The notes: generated from the letters alone by a model not told the origin. A stretch of DNA of 64,000 nt from Streptacidiphilus sp. 4-A2 (GCA_014284505.1 JAAFYY010000001.1:6559845-6623844), one strand, 5' to 3'; shown: positions 9,740 through 19,008, counted from the stretch's first letter. Made by a program: numbers and translations.

Positions 9740-9749
9740 ACGATCGTGC
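9740..9749. promoter_or_regulatory. Putative TetR operator 4 with -10 element
   Basis: ACGATCGTGC directly followed by TAATAT, a strong -10 candidate about 30 bp before ATG 9786. It mirrors the arrangement at 9595-9604 on the other strand. Confidence 0.55.
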
Positions 9750-9785
9750 TAATATCCCGCTCGCCAGCACTCCCCGGAGGAAGAC

Positions 9786-10010
9786 ATGGCTCTGGCCAAC
9801 CCGCCTGCCGGTCCGCGGCCCCGGATCAAAGGGCCCAACCAGGCATTCAAGGAAGAGCTGGACCGGCTGATCGACGAACAGCTCTTCCCGTCCGACCGCA
9901 CCCCGTCCGACCGCATCACGTCCGACCGCACGCCGTTCGACCGCACGCCGACCGTGCCCACCCGACCCGCCGCCGCGCTGATCACCGCGCCCGCCGCCGA
10001 GAGCAGGTGA
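9786..10010 (+). CDS. Small hypothetical protein with Ser-Asp-Arg-Thr-Pro repeats
   Basis: 74-residue ORF with a strong ribosome site (CGGAGGA, 5-6 nt upstream of ATG), first in the right-hand operon. The N-terminal half (GPNQAFKEELDRLIDEQLF) looks helical. The second half is four imperfect 5-residue SDRTP units encoded by 15-bp repeats at about 9890-9950, then a Pro/Ala tail. It ends 5 bp before the next start. No family is recognised. It could be a small accessory or adaptor protein; the repeats make a modified precursor peptide conceivable, but no leader motif supports that. Confidence 0.65.
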   Translation: MALANPPAGPRPRIKGPNQAFKEELDRLIDEQLFPSDRTPSDRITSDRTPFDRTPTVPTRPAAALITAPAAESR

Positions 10011-10015
10011 CGACC

Positions 10016-10606
10016 ATGGACATCCTGGAACTCAACCGGGAGGCCGTCCTGGAATCCGTCCGGATTCTCGCCAAAGCAGGCCCCCAGGACTTCGAACTCC
10101 CCACCCCCTGCTCCGCATGGACAGTGCGTCAGCTGGTCGAGCACATGACCGCGCAGCACCTGGGCTTCGCGGCCGCCGCCCGCGGCGAGATCACCGCCGC
10201 CTCCGACTGGCTGCCCGTCCCGCTGGGCGGCGACCCGCTCGGCCGCTACCAGGAGTCAGTCACCGCCGTACTCGACGCCTTCGCCGAACCGGGAGTGCTG
10301 GCACGGGAGTTCAGCCTGCCGGAGATCACCGTCGAGCGGAGCTTCCCCGGCCGGATCGCCGTCGGCTTCCACCTGCTCGACTATGTCGCGCACTCCTGGG
10401 ACCTCGGCTCCGCCCTCGGCGTGCCCACCGAACTCTCCCCGCAGAGCATCGAGGCCGCGCTCACCGTGGCGCTGCTGGTGCCCGACGACGAGCGCCGCCG
10501 CACCCCCGACGCGCAGTTCCAGCCGGTCCTCCCGGCCGGGCCCGGCGCCGGAACCTTCGAACTGCTGCTCACCAACATCGGCCGGTCACCCGACTGGTCG
10601 GCCTGA
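10016..10606 (+). CDS. TIGR03086-like metal-binding (DinB/MDMPI) family protein
   Basis: 196-residue protein of the mycothiol-dependent maleylpyruvate isomerase-like/DinB helical-bundle group. Typical marks are LPTPCSAWTVRQLVEHM near residues 25-41 and the later FHLLDYVAHSWDLGSALG, where His residues of the bundle usually bind a metal. No frameshift is seen. It sits between the small SDRTP protein and an ACP, probably in one transcript. Proteins of this family may act as thiol-dependent isomerases or transferases; the role here is unknown. Confidence 0.8.
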   Translation: MDILELNREAVLESVRILAKAGPQDFELPTPCSAWTVRQLVEHMTAQHLGFAAAARGEITAASDWLPVPLGGDPLGRYQESVTAVLDAFAEPGVLAREFSLPEITVERSFPGRIAVGFHLLDYVAHSWDLGSALGVPTELSPQSIEAALTVALLVPDDERRRTPDAQFQPVLPAGPGAGTFELLLTNIGRSPDWSA

Positions 10607-10617
10607 CCGGACCGCGT

Positions 10618-10682
10618 CCCGCCGCCAAGCCCCAAGCATCAAGCACCAGGCCCCAAGCGCCAAGCACCCAAGTCCCAAGCCC
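10618..10682. repeat. Degenerate CCAAGC tandem repeat
   Basis: About eight imperfect 'aagc(a/g)cc' units fill the gap between the DinB-like gene and the ACP gene. No gene or clear hairpin is seen. Confidence 0.6.
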
Positions 10683-10697
10683 TATGAGAAGGCAGCA

Positions 10698-10964
10698 ATG
10701 ACCGCACTGTTCGCTGAGATCAGGACGAATATCGCCCGCCGACTGGAGCTCACCGAGGCGGAGGTGTTCGACGGCCGGACCCTGTCCGCCGTACTGGTCG
10801 CCTCCCCGACCGCGATCAACTCCATCGACCTGCTGGACGCCTTCGCCGGCGCCCTCGCCGACGCCGGTCTCGACGACGACGTGGAACTGCCCACCATGAC
10901 CCTGGACCACACCGCCGACGACGTCGTCACGGCCCTCCAAAAGCAGCTCGCCCCCGCCGTCTGA
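10698..10964 (+). CDS. Acyl carrier protein
   Basis: Second stand-alone ACP, 88 residues. Ser42 in SPTAINSIDLLDAF is the likely phosphopantetheine site (NSIDLL in place of DSLD). The last helix TADDVVTALQKQL is typical. ATG 10698 follows GAGAAGG. The next gene, 28 bp on, is an acyl-ACP desaturase, and a fatty acyl ligase follows in the same operon, so this ACP is the best candidate carrier for the chain those enzymes handle. Confidence 0.85.
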   Translation: MTALFAEIRTNIARRLELTEAEVFDGRTLSAVLVASPTAINSIDLLDAFAGALADAGLDDDVELPTMTLDHTADDVVTALQKQLAPAV

Positions 10965-10992
10965 CCTGCACCTGCCCGAAGGAGCCCGCGCC

Positions 10993-11965
10993 ATGCTGAT
11001 CATGACCGACATAGTCAAGGAACTGAAAGCCGGAGCCACCATCTCCGACGTCCTCCGTTCCCAGCAGAGCTACCACGAGCACCGCCGGTGGGCCACCGAC
11101 AAGCTCTTCGACGGCCGCAAGCTGTCCAAGAACGTCGCCCAGGTGGACCGGGCCGCCCTGTGGCACTCCTCCCGCGCCGAACTGACCACCCAGCCCGCCG
11201 GCATCCGGCTGGCCGTGGACGGCGTCCGGCTCGCCAACGAGCTGCGCGAGACCAACCCGCTCGGCTCGGACGTGCTGCATGTCGCCGCCGCCTGGTCGGC
11301 CCGCTACTGGCTGGAGGAGGAGGCCCACCACGAGGTCGCCTTCGGCCGGCTGCTGGACATGGCCGGCATGGACGCGATCGACGTGGACGACGTCATCGAG
11401 CACCGCGGCCCTTCCCGGCCGACAACTACGCCCGGGTGTGCATCCTCCAGGCCTGCGTCGAGATCGAGGCCTGCGTCTCCTACGGCTGGGTCGCCCGGCA
11501 GAGCGAGGACCCGCTGGTCAGCGACGTCTTCCAGACGATCATGAAGGACGAGGTGCAGCACCGGCAGTACTTCATCTCTTCGCCAATGGCGCTGGTGACT
11601 CCGGGGTGTACCCCATCAAGGACGTGCTGTCGATGGCGTACACCTGGATCCGCCCCGACGGCGGCGAGACCTTCGGCTCGGCCCGCGAGGCCAGACCGAG
11701 CGCCAAGGCTACGTCAACTGGTGGGAGCAGACCCGCACCGACGACGGCGACGAGTTCGCCCTCGGCGACGAGGCGCTGCACGAGGGTCGGTCCACGCCAA
11801 AAGCTGACCAGCGTCTTCGCCATGGTGCGCGAGGCGACCGGAATCCAGGCGGAATCGTACGATGACCTCAAGCGCGCCTACTTCGCCAGCCTCCGGACGA
11901 ACGATGTCGACCGGATTCGATCTGCAGTCAGTGCCGGAGCTGCGCGCGAAGCCGCGCTTGCTTGA
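10993..11965 (+). CDS. Acyl-ACP desaturase-like diiron protein (frameshifted)
   Basis: Ferritin-like diiron enzyme of the soluble acyl-ACP desaturase family, about 323 residues. Iron ligands are seen as WLEEEAHHE (EExxH) and KDEVQHRQYF (DExxH), with ACVEIEACVSYG matching the family's middle Glu helix. Breaks near 11408, 11577, 11692 and 11790 are single-base shifts; the parts read on as DNYARVCILQAC, GVYPIKDVLSMAYTWI and GYVNWWEQTRTDDG. ATG 10993 follows GAAGGAG. It probably desaturates (or otherwise oxidises) the chain on the preceding ACP with electrons from the ferredoxin at 15267. An AurF-like N-oxygenase role is less likely. Confidence 0.8.
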
Positions 11966-12326
11966 CAGCGGGCTGCTGTTCACCGGCAGTGAGCGCGCTC
12001 ACTGCCGGTCCCGGCCCGACCCGTTCGCCTCCCTGGGCGGCCTGTTCGCCGCCAAGGAGGCGTTCACCAAAGCCGTCAGCGCCTTCGGCGGAGCGCCCGC
12101 GCACACCTTTCCCGACATCGAGGTCGTGCACGGGCCCGCCGGGCAGCCGCGGATCCGGCCGCGCGGCCCACTCGCCCGCTGGTTCGCCGAACAGCGGCTG
12201 TCCGTGGAGCTGTCCATCAGTCACACCGGCGACCTGGCCGGGGCCGTCGTCGTCCTGCTCGCCCAGCCGGACGGCCCCGGCCCCCACGCCGCCTCCAGCT
12301 CCGACCCGAGAGGGAGTAACCCCCCT
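11904..12326 (+). CDS. AcpS-type holo-ACP synthase (in frame with the thioesterase that follows)
   Basis: Small phosphopantetheinyl transferase of the AcpS group. GFDLQSVPELR holds the Mg-binding Asp, FTGSERAHC and LGGLFAAKEAFTKAV the second signature (F-AAKEAF-KA), then FPDIEVVHGPAGQPRI and LSISHTGDLAGAVVV close the domain. ATG 11904 overlaps the desaturase end by 62 bases. No stop occurs before the thioesterase GTG at 12327, so the sequence as given makes a fusion. A TAA at 12317-12319 in the +2 frame would end this gene after a one-base correction. It is the second PPTase in the cluster. Confidence 0.78.
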
Positions 12327-12764
12327 GTGAGCGCCTCCGACCTGCTGGACCTCGTGGAACACCGCTGCGAAGTGGCGCTGCGGCCCAACGACTTCGACTG
12401 GGCCGGCCACCTCAACAACAGCGTCTACCCGCAACTGCTGGAGACCGGCCGCTGGGAGTGGGGCCTGGCCAACGGGGTCGATGTGCGGAACAGCCATCTC
12501 ATCGCGGTGGTCGTGCAGTTGCAGCTCGACTACCTGATCCCGGTGCTCTGGGACCCGGTCGGGCGGGTCGCGGTCCGCACCCGGGTGGCCGACCAGTCCC
12601 CCTACAGCTTCACCCTCGCCCAGGACGTCGAGCGGACCGACGGCACCACCGCCCGCGGCCGGGTCAAGCTCAGCCTGATCGACCGCGACACCCAGCAGAT
12701 CCACCGCGCCAACCGGCGCTCCCTGTTCGAAGTCCGGACCGAGGCGAACGGCGACGGCGCATGA
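12327..12764 (+). CDS. Hotdog-fold (4HBT) acyl thioesterase
   Basis: Hotdog thioesterase of about 145 residues that hydrolyses acyl-ACP or acyl-CoA. The segment VALRPNDFDWAGHLNNSVYPQLLE carries the family's catalytic Asp and the D-xxGHLNN motif in parts (DFDWAGHLNN), followed by VVVQLQLDYLIPV and the strand-rich C-terminus. GTG 12327 has GAGAGGGAG about 9 nt upstream, good support for a separate start even though the frame is open to the AcpS domain. The stop overlaps the next ATG (ATGA). It likely releases the finished chain from the ACP. Confidence 0.82.
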   Translation: MSASDLLDLVEHRCEVALRPNDFDWAGHLNNSVYPQLLETGRWEWGLANGVDVRNSHLIAVVVQLQLDYLIPVLWDPVGRVAVRTRVADQSPYSFTLAQDVERTDGTTARGRVKLSLIDRDTQQIHRANRRSLFEVRTEANGDGA

Positions 12765-14364
12765 GCACCCTCACTCCCCGAACACCAGCCACCCCCGCAC
12801 CGGCCAGGACAGCGCCCGCCCGGACACCACCCGCCCGGCCACCCTCCCCGAGGCCATCGCCGCGCAGGCCCACCAGCAGCAGGCGTCGGTCACCTTCGGC
12901 ACCTCCGCCCGGCGCGAACGGCGCCACTTCCCGCAGCTCGCCGAGGAGATCGCGGCGGCCGCCGCCGGCTTCGCCGAACAGGGGTCCGCCCCGGCGACCG
13001 GGTGCTGCTGCGCGCCGCCGGCTCGCACGAGGGCGTGCTCGCGCTGCTCGGGCTGATCCACGCCGGGGCAGTCCCGGTCTCGGTCAAGCCCCGGGTCCCC
13101 GGCGCGGTCACCGGCCGCTACCTGGCCACCGTCGCCGACCAGCAGCAGGCCCGCGCCGCCTACCGGATCAGCGGCACCGGGCTGGCCGAACTCGACCTGC
13201 GGCTGAGCCCCGGCAGCGCCCGCGGCGGCAGCATCAGGACCGGCGAACCCGCGGACGCCGACCCCGAGCAGATCGCCTTCGTGCAGTACACCAGCGGATC
13301 CACCGGTATGCCCCGGCCGATCCCGCTCAGCCACCGCGCGGTCCTCGCCAACGTCCGGGCGATCGCCGAGGTCGCCGGGATGCAGCCGGGCCACACCGGC
13401 ATGGTCGCCCTGCCGCTGCACCACGACATGGGCCTGGTCGGCATGCTCAGCACCCTGGTCGAGGGCATCAGCCTGGTGATCGAGGAGCCCGGCACCTTCC
13501 TGCGCCGCCCGATGGCCGCGCTCCGGCTGGTCCGCGAGTTCGAGGGCCGTGCACAGCGCCTTCCCCGACTTCATGCTCCGCTACCTCTCCGCCCGGATCG
13601 CCGAGACCGGCGAGACCCCCGACCCGGAGCTGCTGGCCCACTGGCGCACGGTGTTCTGCGGCGCCGAACCGATCCGCCGGGCCTCGGTACGCGCCTTCCT
13701 GGAGCAGACCGGGCCCTGGGGATTCCCGCCCTCCGCGCTGATGTTCTGCTTCGGCCTGGCCGAGCCGCGCTGATGGCCACCGCCCACCGCTACCAGTCCG
13801 ACGACGCCTCCTTCCACCAGGAGGGACCGGCCGCCGTGGCCTGCCTCGGCGAGGCCATCCCCGGTCTGGAGCTGGCGCTGCGCACCCGGGACGGACTGCC
13901 CTGCGCCGAGGGCGAGCTGGGACGGTACACCTGGCGGCGAAACCATGTTCAGCGGCCACGACGGCCGGACCGACCACCGCCAGGTCTGGTTCGACACCGG
14001 CGACCTGGGCGTACTGCGCTCCGGCCGGCTGTACCTGAGCGGCCGCCGCGGCGACCGGCTCACCGTCAACGGCCCAACATCTTTGTCACCGACATCGAGC
14101 AGCAGGTGATGGACGAACCCGGGGTCGAGGACTGCGTGGTGCTGCCGCACGACGAGTCCTTCACCGTGCTGGCCGTGGCCGCCCGCAACAGCAGCCTGGA
14201 CACCGCCGCATCGCGAACGGGTCACCAGGACTTCGGCGTGGCCCCGCTCTCGGTCCGGGAGGTCCGGCACAGCGACATCATCCGCACCGCCAGCGGCAAG
14301 CCTGCCCGCGGCCAGATGACCGCACAGCTCGAACCCGCAGCCGGAGAAGGAAGCAGAGCTATGA
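12761..14364 (+). CDS. Fatty acyl-AMP ligase-like adenylating enzyme (frameshifted)
   Basis: AMP ligase of the FAAL type, about 530 residues. Seen in order: RPGDRVLLRAAGSHEGVLALLGLIHAG in outline, VQYTSGSTGMPRPIPLSH (A3, with the FAAL-like Met-Pro-Arg), LPLHHDMGLVGM, FCGAEPIR, FCFGLAE, VWFDTGDLG, SGRRGDRLTVNGPNI and RTASGKPARG. Breaks near 12840, 12985, 13547, 13767, 13930, 14073 and 14340 are single-base shifts. After the last, the frame QPEKEAEL ends at TGA 14362-14364, overlapping the next ATG. It should activate a free fatty acid as acyl-AMP for loading on an ACP. Confidence 0.84.
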
Positions 14365-15270
14365 CCAGCACCGGAGTCGGAATCGCGATCGCCTCGGGCA
14401 TGCTCAAGGGGGTGTTCGGGCACGGCGTGCTGTCGGCCTTCGAGGAGCGCGGCCTGCGCGCGGACGTCTACGGCACCGCCTCCTCCTCCGTGCTCTCCGG
14501 CGGGCTGCCGCGACCGGCCGCGCCCGCGAGGTCGGCGTGCGCTACTGGCAGCGGGCCGCCGCGCGCGGCACCGAGAAGGGCATGAGCCAGGTGGTGCTGG
14601 ACAGCGTCGCGCACTACGGCCCCGGCCTGCGCGGGGCTGTTCCGGGCGACGCCCCGGAGTTCCTGATCGCCACCAGCAGGGTCACCAACGACGAGGCGGC
14701 CGCGGTCACCCAGGGCCCCGGCGCCAAGCAGCTCGGCCGCGACCTGCTGCGCAATGTCTTCAACGGCGACCGCGGCTGGGTCGAGCAGAACCTCGCCACC
14801 ACCGTCTTCGCCAACCGGCCCTCGGCCGCGGCCGGCGCCGGGGCACGGCAGCTGACCCCGGAGAACTTCGACGCGGCCTGCTACGCCTCCACCCGGATGC
14901 TGCACGCCTGGAAGATCCCGGCCGAGATCGACGGCGAACCGCATGTCGACGCCTCCTACACCTGCGGCTGCCCCGCCCGGAGGTAGCGGCCCGGGGCGTG
15001 GCCACGCTGATCGCGATCGGCGCCGACCCTTTCCCGCTGTTCCGCGACATCTACGCGAGCGAGGAGATCGTCGACGGGTCGACCCTGGCCGGCGCCCGGG
15101 TGCTGGTGGTGAAGCCAGCCGAGGACCTCAAGCAGCTGGGCGTCGACTACGCCGTCGCCACCGACGAGGGCCTGGACCGCGCCTACGCCCTGGGCCTGGA
15201 GGCCGGTCACCGCTTCGCCGAGACGCACACCACCGCACTGGAGACCACCACTACCGGGAGTCAGGCATGA
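14361..15270 (+). CDS. Patatin-like protein with degenerate catalytic motifs (frameshifted)
   Basis: About 303 residues with the overall layout of a patatin-like acyl hydrolase, but each key motif is altered. The oxyanion loop (usually GGGxxG) is ASGMLKGVFGHGVL. The nucleophile elbow (usually GTSAG) is YGTASSSVLSG. The Asp motif (usually DGG) is VDASYTCG. Breaks occur near 14512 and 14980. The rest (ATSRVTNDEAAAV, ACYASTRMLHAWKIP, GARVLVVKPAEDLKQLGVDY) follows patatin order. It may have lost hydrolase activity or use a shifted Ser. The gene overlaps both neighbours by ATGA, so it is translated with the ligase and the ferredoxin. Confidence 0.7.
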
Positions 15271-15608
15271 CCCACGTCGTCACCGAGGGCTGCGTGCACT
15301 GCAAGTACGCCGAATGCATCACCTACTGCCCGGTCGCCTGCTTCCGTGAGGCCGACACCTTCCTGGTGATCGACCCGGACGAATGCATCGACTGCGGCAA
15401 CTGCGTCCAGGCCTGCCCCACCGACGCCATCTACCCGGAGGACGAGCTTCCGCCGGAGCTGGCCCCCGCCCTGGAATGGAACGCCCGGCTGTCCGCCGAA
15501 CTCCCGCTCGCCACCACCCGGGTGACCGCCCTCCCGGACGCCGACGCCTGGAACGGCACCCCCGACAAGTGGCTCTCCCTGTCCCCGGCTCAGGCACCAG
15601 CACGCTGA
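15267..15608 (+). CDS. 7Fe ferredoxin ([3Fe-4S]/[4Fe-4S])
   Basis: 113-residue ferredoxin of the FdxA/Azotobacter FdI type. Cysteines at 9, 12, 17, 21, 25, 40, 43, 46 and 50 keep the FdI spacing exactly, including the two non-ligand positions. The 3Fe ligands would be 9, 17 and 50; the 4Fe ligands 21, 40, 43 and 46. The ATG overlaps the patatin stop (ATGA), so it is the last gene of the operon, just before a strong terminator. The likely partner is the diiron desaturase at 10993, which needs an electron donor. Confidence 0.93.
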   Translation: MTHVVTEGCVHCKYAECITYCPVACFREADTFLVIDPDECIDCGNCVQACPTDAIYPEDELPPELAPALEWNARLSAELPLATTRVTALPDADAWNGTPDKWLSLSPAQAPAR

Positions 15609-15635
15609 CCTGGCCTTACAGCCCTTGCACCACCA

Positions 15636-15675
15636 CTGCTCCGCCGGTCGCACCGCACCCTGACCGGCGGAGCAG
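15636..15675 (+). terminator. Terminator hairpin after the biosynthetic operon
   Basis: Perfect 14-bp stem (CTGCTCCGCCGGTC and its complement) with a 12-nt loop, 28 bp after the ferredoxin stop. It marks the right edge of the cluster's operon. Confidence 0.8.
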
Positions 15676-15866
15676 CGTTATACCCACCCCGCCTGCTCGG
15701 CCAGGTGAGCATCTGATAAGAATTGACAGCTGATCGCAGGATCGAGCCTTACAGCTCGACGCACTTCTTGTCCTGGCAAATTCGGACAACTACGCCATTA
15801 AAAAGATCAGCTGTCGCTCCGACATCTCGTCGGACGGCCCATCTGCTTTCCACGAGGAGACTGTGC

Positions 15867-18800
15867 ATGGCCAGAATGGTCGGCAATGCCGGAATAGCCG
15901 GGAGCGGCGACGCTCCCGGTGACCACGACTCCAGGAGATCCGGGCTCAGGTCGGCCATGGGTGCCGCCGCCGCGACCGTCACCGCGCTCGGTGTGGTCGC
16001 CGCCCTGGCGGGGACGGCCGACGCCGCCGCCGCGGTCAACGCCACCGCCGTACAGCAGGCGCCGCAGCGCATCGGCACCGCCCCGCAGCTGCCCCAGGGC
16101 GCGACCCGGACCGGCACCGCCGCCTCCGGCACGCTGCTGCACCTGGCGGTCAACCTCCAGCCGCGCGACCCCGCCGCCCTGAGCACGTTCGTGGCCCAGG
16201 TCTCCGACAAGGGCTCGCCGCTCTACCACCGCTACCTCGCCCCGGCGAGTTCGCGCAGGAGTTCGGGCCGACCCAGAGCACCATCGACGGCGTCGAGCAG
16301 GCCCTGCGCAACGCGGGCCTGACGCCCGGCAAGCTGTCCACCGACAACCTGTCGATCCAGGTCACCGCCCCGCCTCGGCTGCCACCCACGCCTTCGGCAC
16401 CAGCTTCTCCACCGTCCGCCTGGCGGACGGGAGCACGGGCTACACCAACAACACCGCTCCTGCTCTGCCGCATGCCGTGGCCGCGCAGGTCTCCGGGGTC
16501 ACCGGCCTGAACAACCTCAGCCTGACCACGAACTACCACACCGCTCCGGTGCGGGCCGACGCCACCGCGTCGACCGGCCGTACCCAGTCCGGCATGCACG
16601 CGCAGGCGGTCACCCCGCAGGCCGGCAGCCCGACGCTGTGCTCCAGCGTGTCGACCACGCTCAACGGCTACGGCGTCAAGGACACCCAGCGGTACTACAG
16701 CCCGGGCGCCCTGGCGTCGGTCTACGGCCTGAGCCGGAGCGCCACCGCCGGCGCCGGGGTGAAGGTCGGCGTGGTGGAGATGGAGAACGTCAGCACCGCG
16801 GCGCTCGCCAACTACCAGTCCTGCCTGGGCACTTCCAGCAGCGTCAGCTACGTCAAGATCGACGGCGGCCCGACCGCCGCGGCGAGCGTCGCCAACAACG
16901 TCGGCATCGAGTCCGCCCTGGACATCGAGGACCTGATCGGCCTCGCGCCCGGCGCCTCGATCATCGACTACGAGGGCCCCGACGCCGCCACCGACCAGGA
17001 CATGCTGGACGCCTACCAGGCCATGGTCACCGCTGACCAGGTCCAGGTGATCTCCACCAGCTGGGGCGCCTGCGAGGCGGGCCTCCAGGCCGCCGACCCG
17101 GGCCAGTTCGCGGCCGAGAACACGATCTTCGCCGAGGCCGCCGCACAGGGCCAGAGCGTGGTCGCCGCAGCCGGTGACACCGGCTCGACCGACTGCTACC
17201 GCGGCGGCGGCAGCCTCACCAGCACCGTCTCCGTGGACGACCCGGCCGGCCAGCCGTACGTCACCGGCGTCGGCGGCACCTGGATGAACGGCAGCGGCTC
17301 CTCGCTCAAGCAGACCGCTTGGAACGAGAACGAGGCCTGGGCCAGCGGCGGCGGCTCCGGCGGCGGCGGTGTCTCCAAGGTGTGGAGCAACGGCGGCGCG
17401 GCCCCGTTCAACTACCAGACCGGCTTCACCGGCTCCGGCTACAGCAACCAGTGCGGCGCTGCCAGTGGGCAGGTCTGCCGCCAGGTGCCCGACGTCTCCG
17501 CGCTGGCCGACCCCGCCACCGGCTACCTGCTGGCCCTGGACTCCGGCCACGGCATCAACGACTGGTACATCATCGGTGGCACCAGCGGTGCCGCGCCCAC
17601 CTGGGCCGCGATGCTCGCCCAGGCCGACTCGACCGCGTCCTGCAAGGCCGACGGCCCGGTGGGCCAGGTCAACCCGACGCTCTACGCGGCCGCCCGCACC
17701 ACCTACAGCTCGTCGTTCTACGACGTGACCAGCGGCAGCAACGACTGGCAGCCCTCCGGCTACACCGGTGGCAACTACCCCGCCACCTCCGGCTACGACC
17801 TGGCCACCGGCCTCGGCACGCCGAAGTACGCGGGCCTGCTGACCGAGCTGTGCGGCGCCAAGACCGGCGGCAGCACCAGCACCTTCAACCCGGTCACCCC
17901 CACCCCGATCCTGGACACCCGCTCCGGCACCGGCGGCTACAGCAGCCCGATCGGCGCCAACGGCACCGACTCGGTGGCCCTCACCGCCCTCCCGGCGAAC
18001 GCCAACCCGACCTCGGTCGTGCTCAACGTGACCGCGATCAACCCGAGCGCCCCCGGCTACATCGCCGTCTACGGTGACGGCGGCACCCCGGGCTCGGCCA
18101 CCGTGGACTTCACCAAGGGCCAGATCGTGCCCAACACGGTGGTCGTCCCGGTCACCGACGGCAAGGTCGACTTCTACAACCGCTTCGGCACGGTCAACGT
18201 GGACGCCGTCATCACCGGCTACTACAGCACCGCGCCCGGCGGCTCCACCTTCACCGGGGTGACCCCGGCCCACCTGCTGGACACCCGCAGCGGCATCGGC
18301 CAGCCCTCCGGCGGCGCGCTCGGCCCGAACTCGACCATCACCGTGCAGACCACCGGCGTCGCCGGCAGCAACGTGCCCGGCGACGGCTCGGTCACCGCGG
18401 TCGCGCTGAACGTCACCGCCATCAGCGGCACGGCCAACAGCTACGTCGGTGTCTACCCGGGTGACTCCGGTCCCGCCGCGGCCACCAGCGTCAGCTTCGC
18501 GCCCGGCCAGATCATCGCCAACACCGAGATCGTGCCGGTCGGCCCGGACGGCACCGTCAAGTTCTACAACCACGCCGGCAGTGTCAACGTGACCGCCGAC
18601 ATCACCGGTTACTACAGCAACGCGGCCTCCGGCGCCGCGTTCAACGTGGTCGCCCCGACCCACCTGCTCGACACCCGCAACGCCGCCGGCGCCTTCAAGC
18701 CGCTCGGCTCCGGCGGGACGATCGTGCTGCCGGTCACCCGCATCGCCGGGATCCCGGCCAACGCCACCGCGGTGGTGCTGAACCTGACCGTCGTCGGCCC

Positions 18801-19008
18801 CACCGGCAACAGCTACATCGCTGCCTACCCGGACCCGGCCGACCGCGCGGACTCCACCGGCCTCGACTTCGCCCCCGGCCAGACCATCGCCAACATGGTG
18901 GTCATGCCGGTGACGGACGGCAAGGTCGACTTCTACAACCACGCGGGGAACGTCAACCTGGTCGTTGACGTGCTCGGCTACTACGCGCCGCAGGCCAACA
19001 CCAACTGA
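15867..19008 (+). CDS. Secreted S53 (sedolisin/kumamolisin) peptidase with three C-terminal repeats (frameshifted)
   Basis: Secreted serine-carboxyl peptidase of about 1045 residues. ATG 15867 follows CGAGGAG. The signal peptide has basic RRSGLRS, a hydrophobic Ala-rich stretch and likely cleavage near ADA. The propeptide (LHLAVNLQPRDPAAL, SPLYHRYLAP) is broken near 16240 and 16370. Catalytic marks are ESALDIED (Glu and Asp), VISTSWGACE with the oxyanion Asp replaced or displaced, and the Ser in IIGGTSGAAP. After about 17880 come three ~125-residue repeats, each starting LDTR and ending DFYN/KFYN-xxGxVNV with a GYY. Sedolisins often act at acid pH. The repeats probably bind the cell surface or a polymer. 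Confidence 0.88.
17886..18992 (+). repeat. Three tandem ~375-bp domain repeats in the S53 peptidase
   Basis: Units start near 17886, 18255 and 18640. Each encodes an LDTR motif, a VVLNVT/VALNVT strand, a PNTVVVPV-type strand and a final GYY. They look like repeated beta-rich surface or binding modules. Confidence 0.75.
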
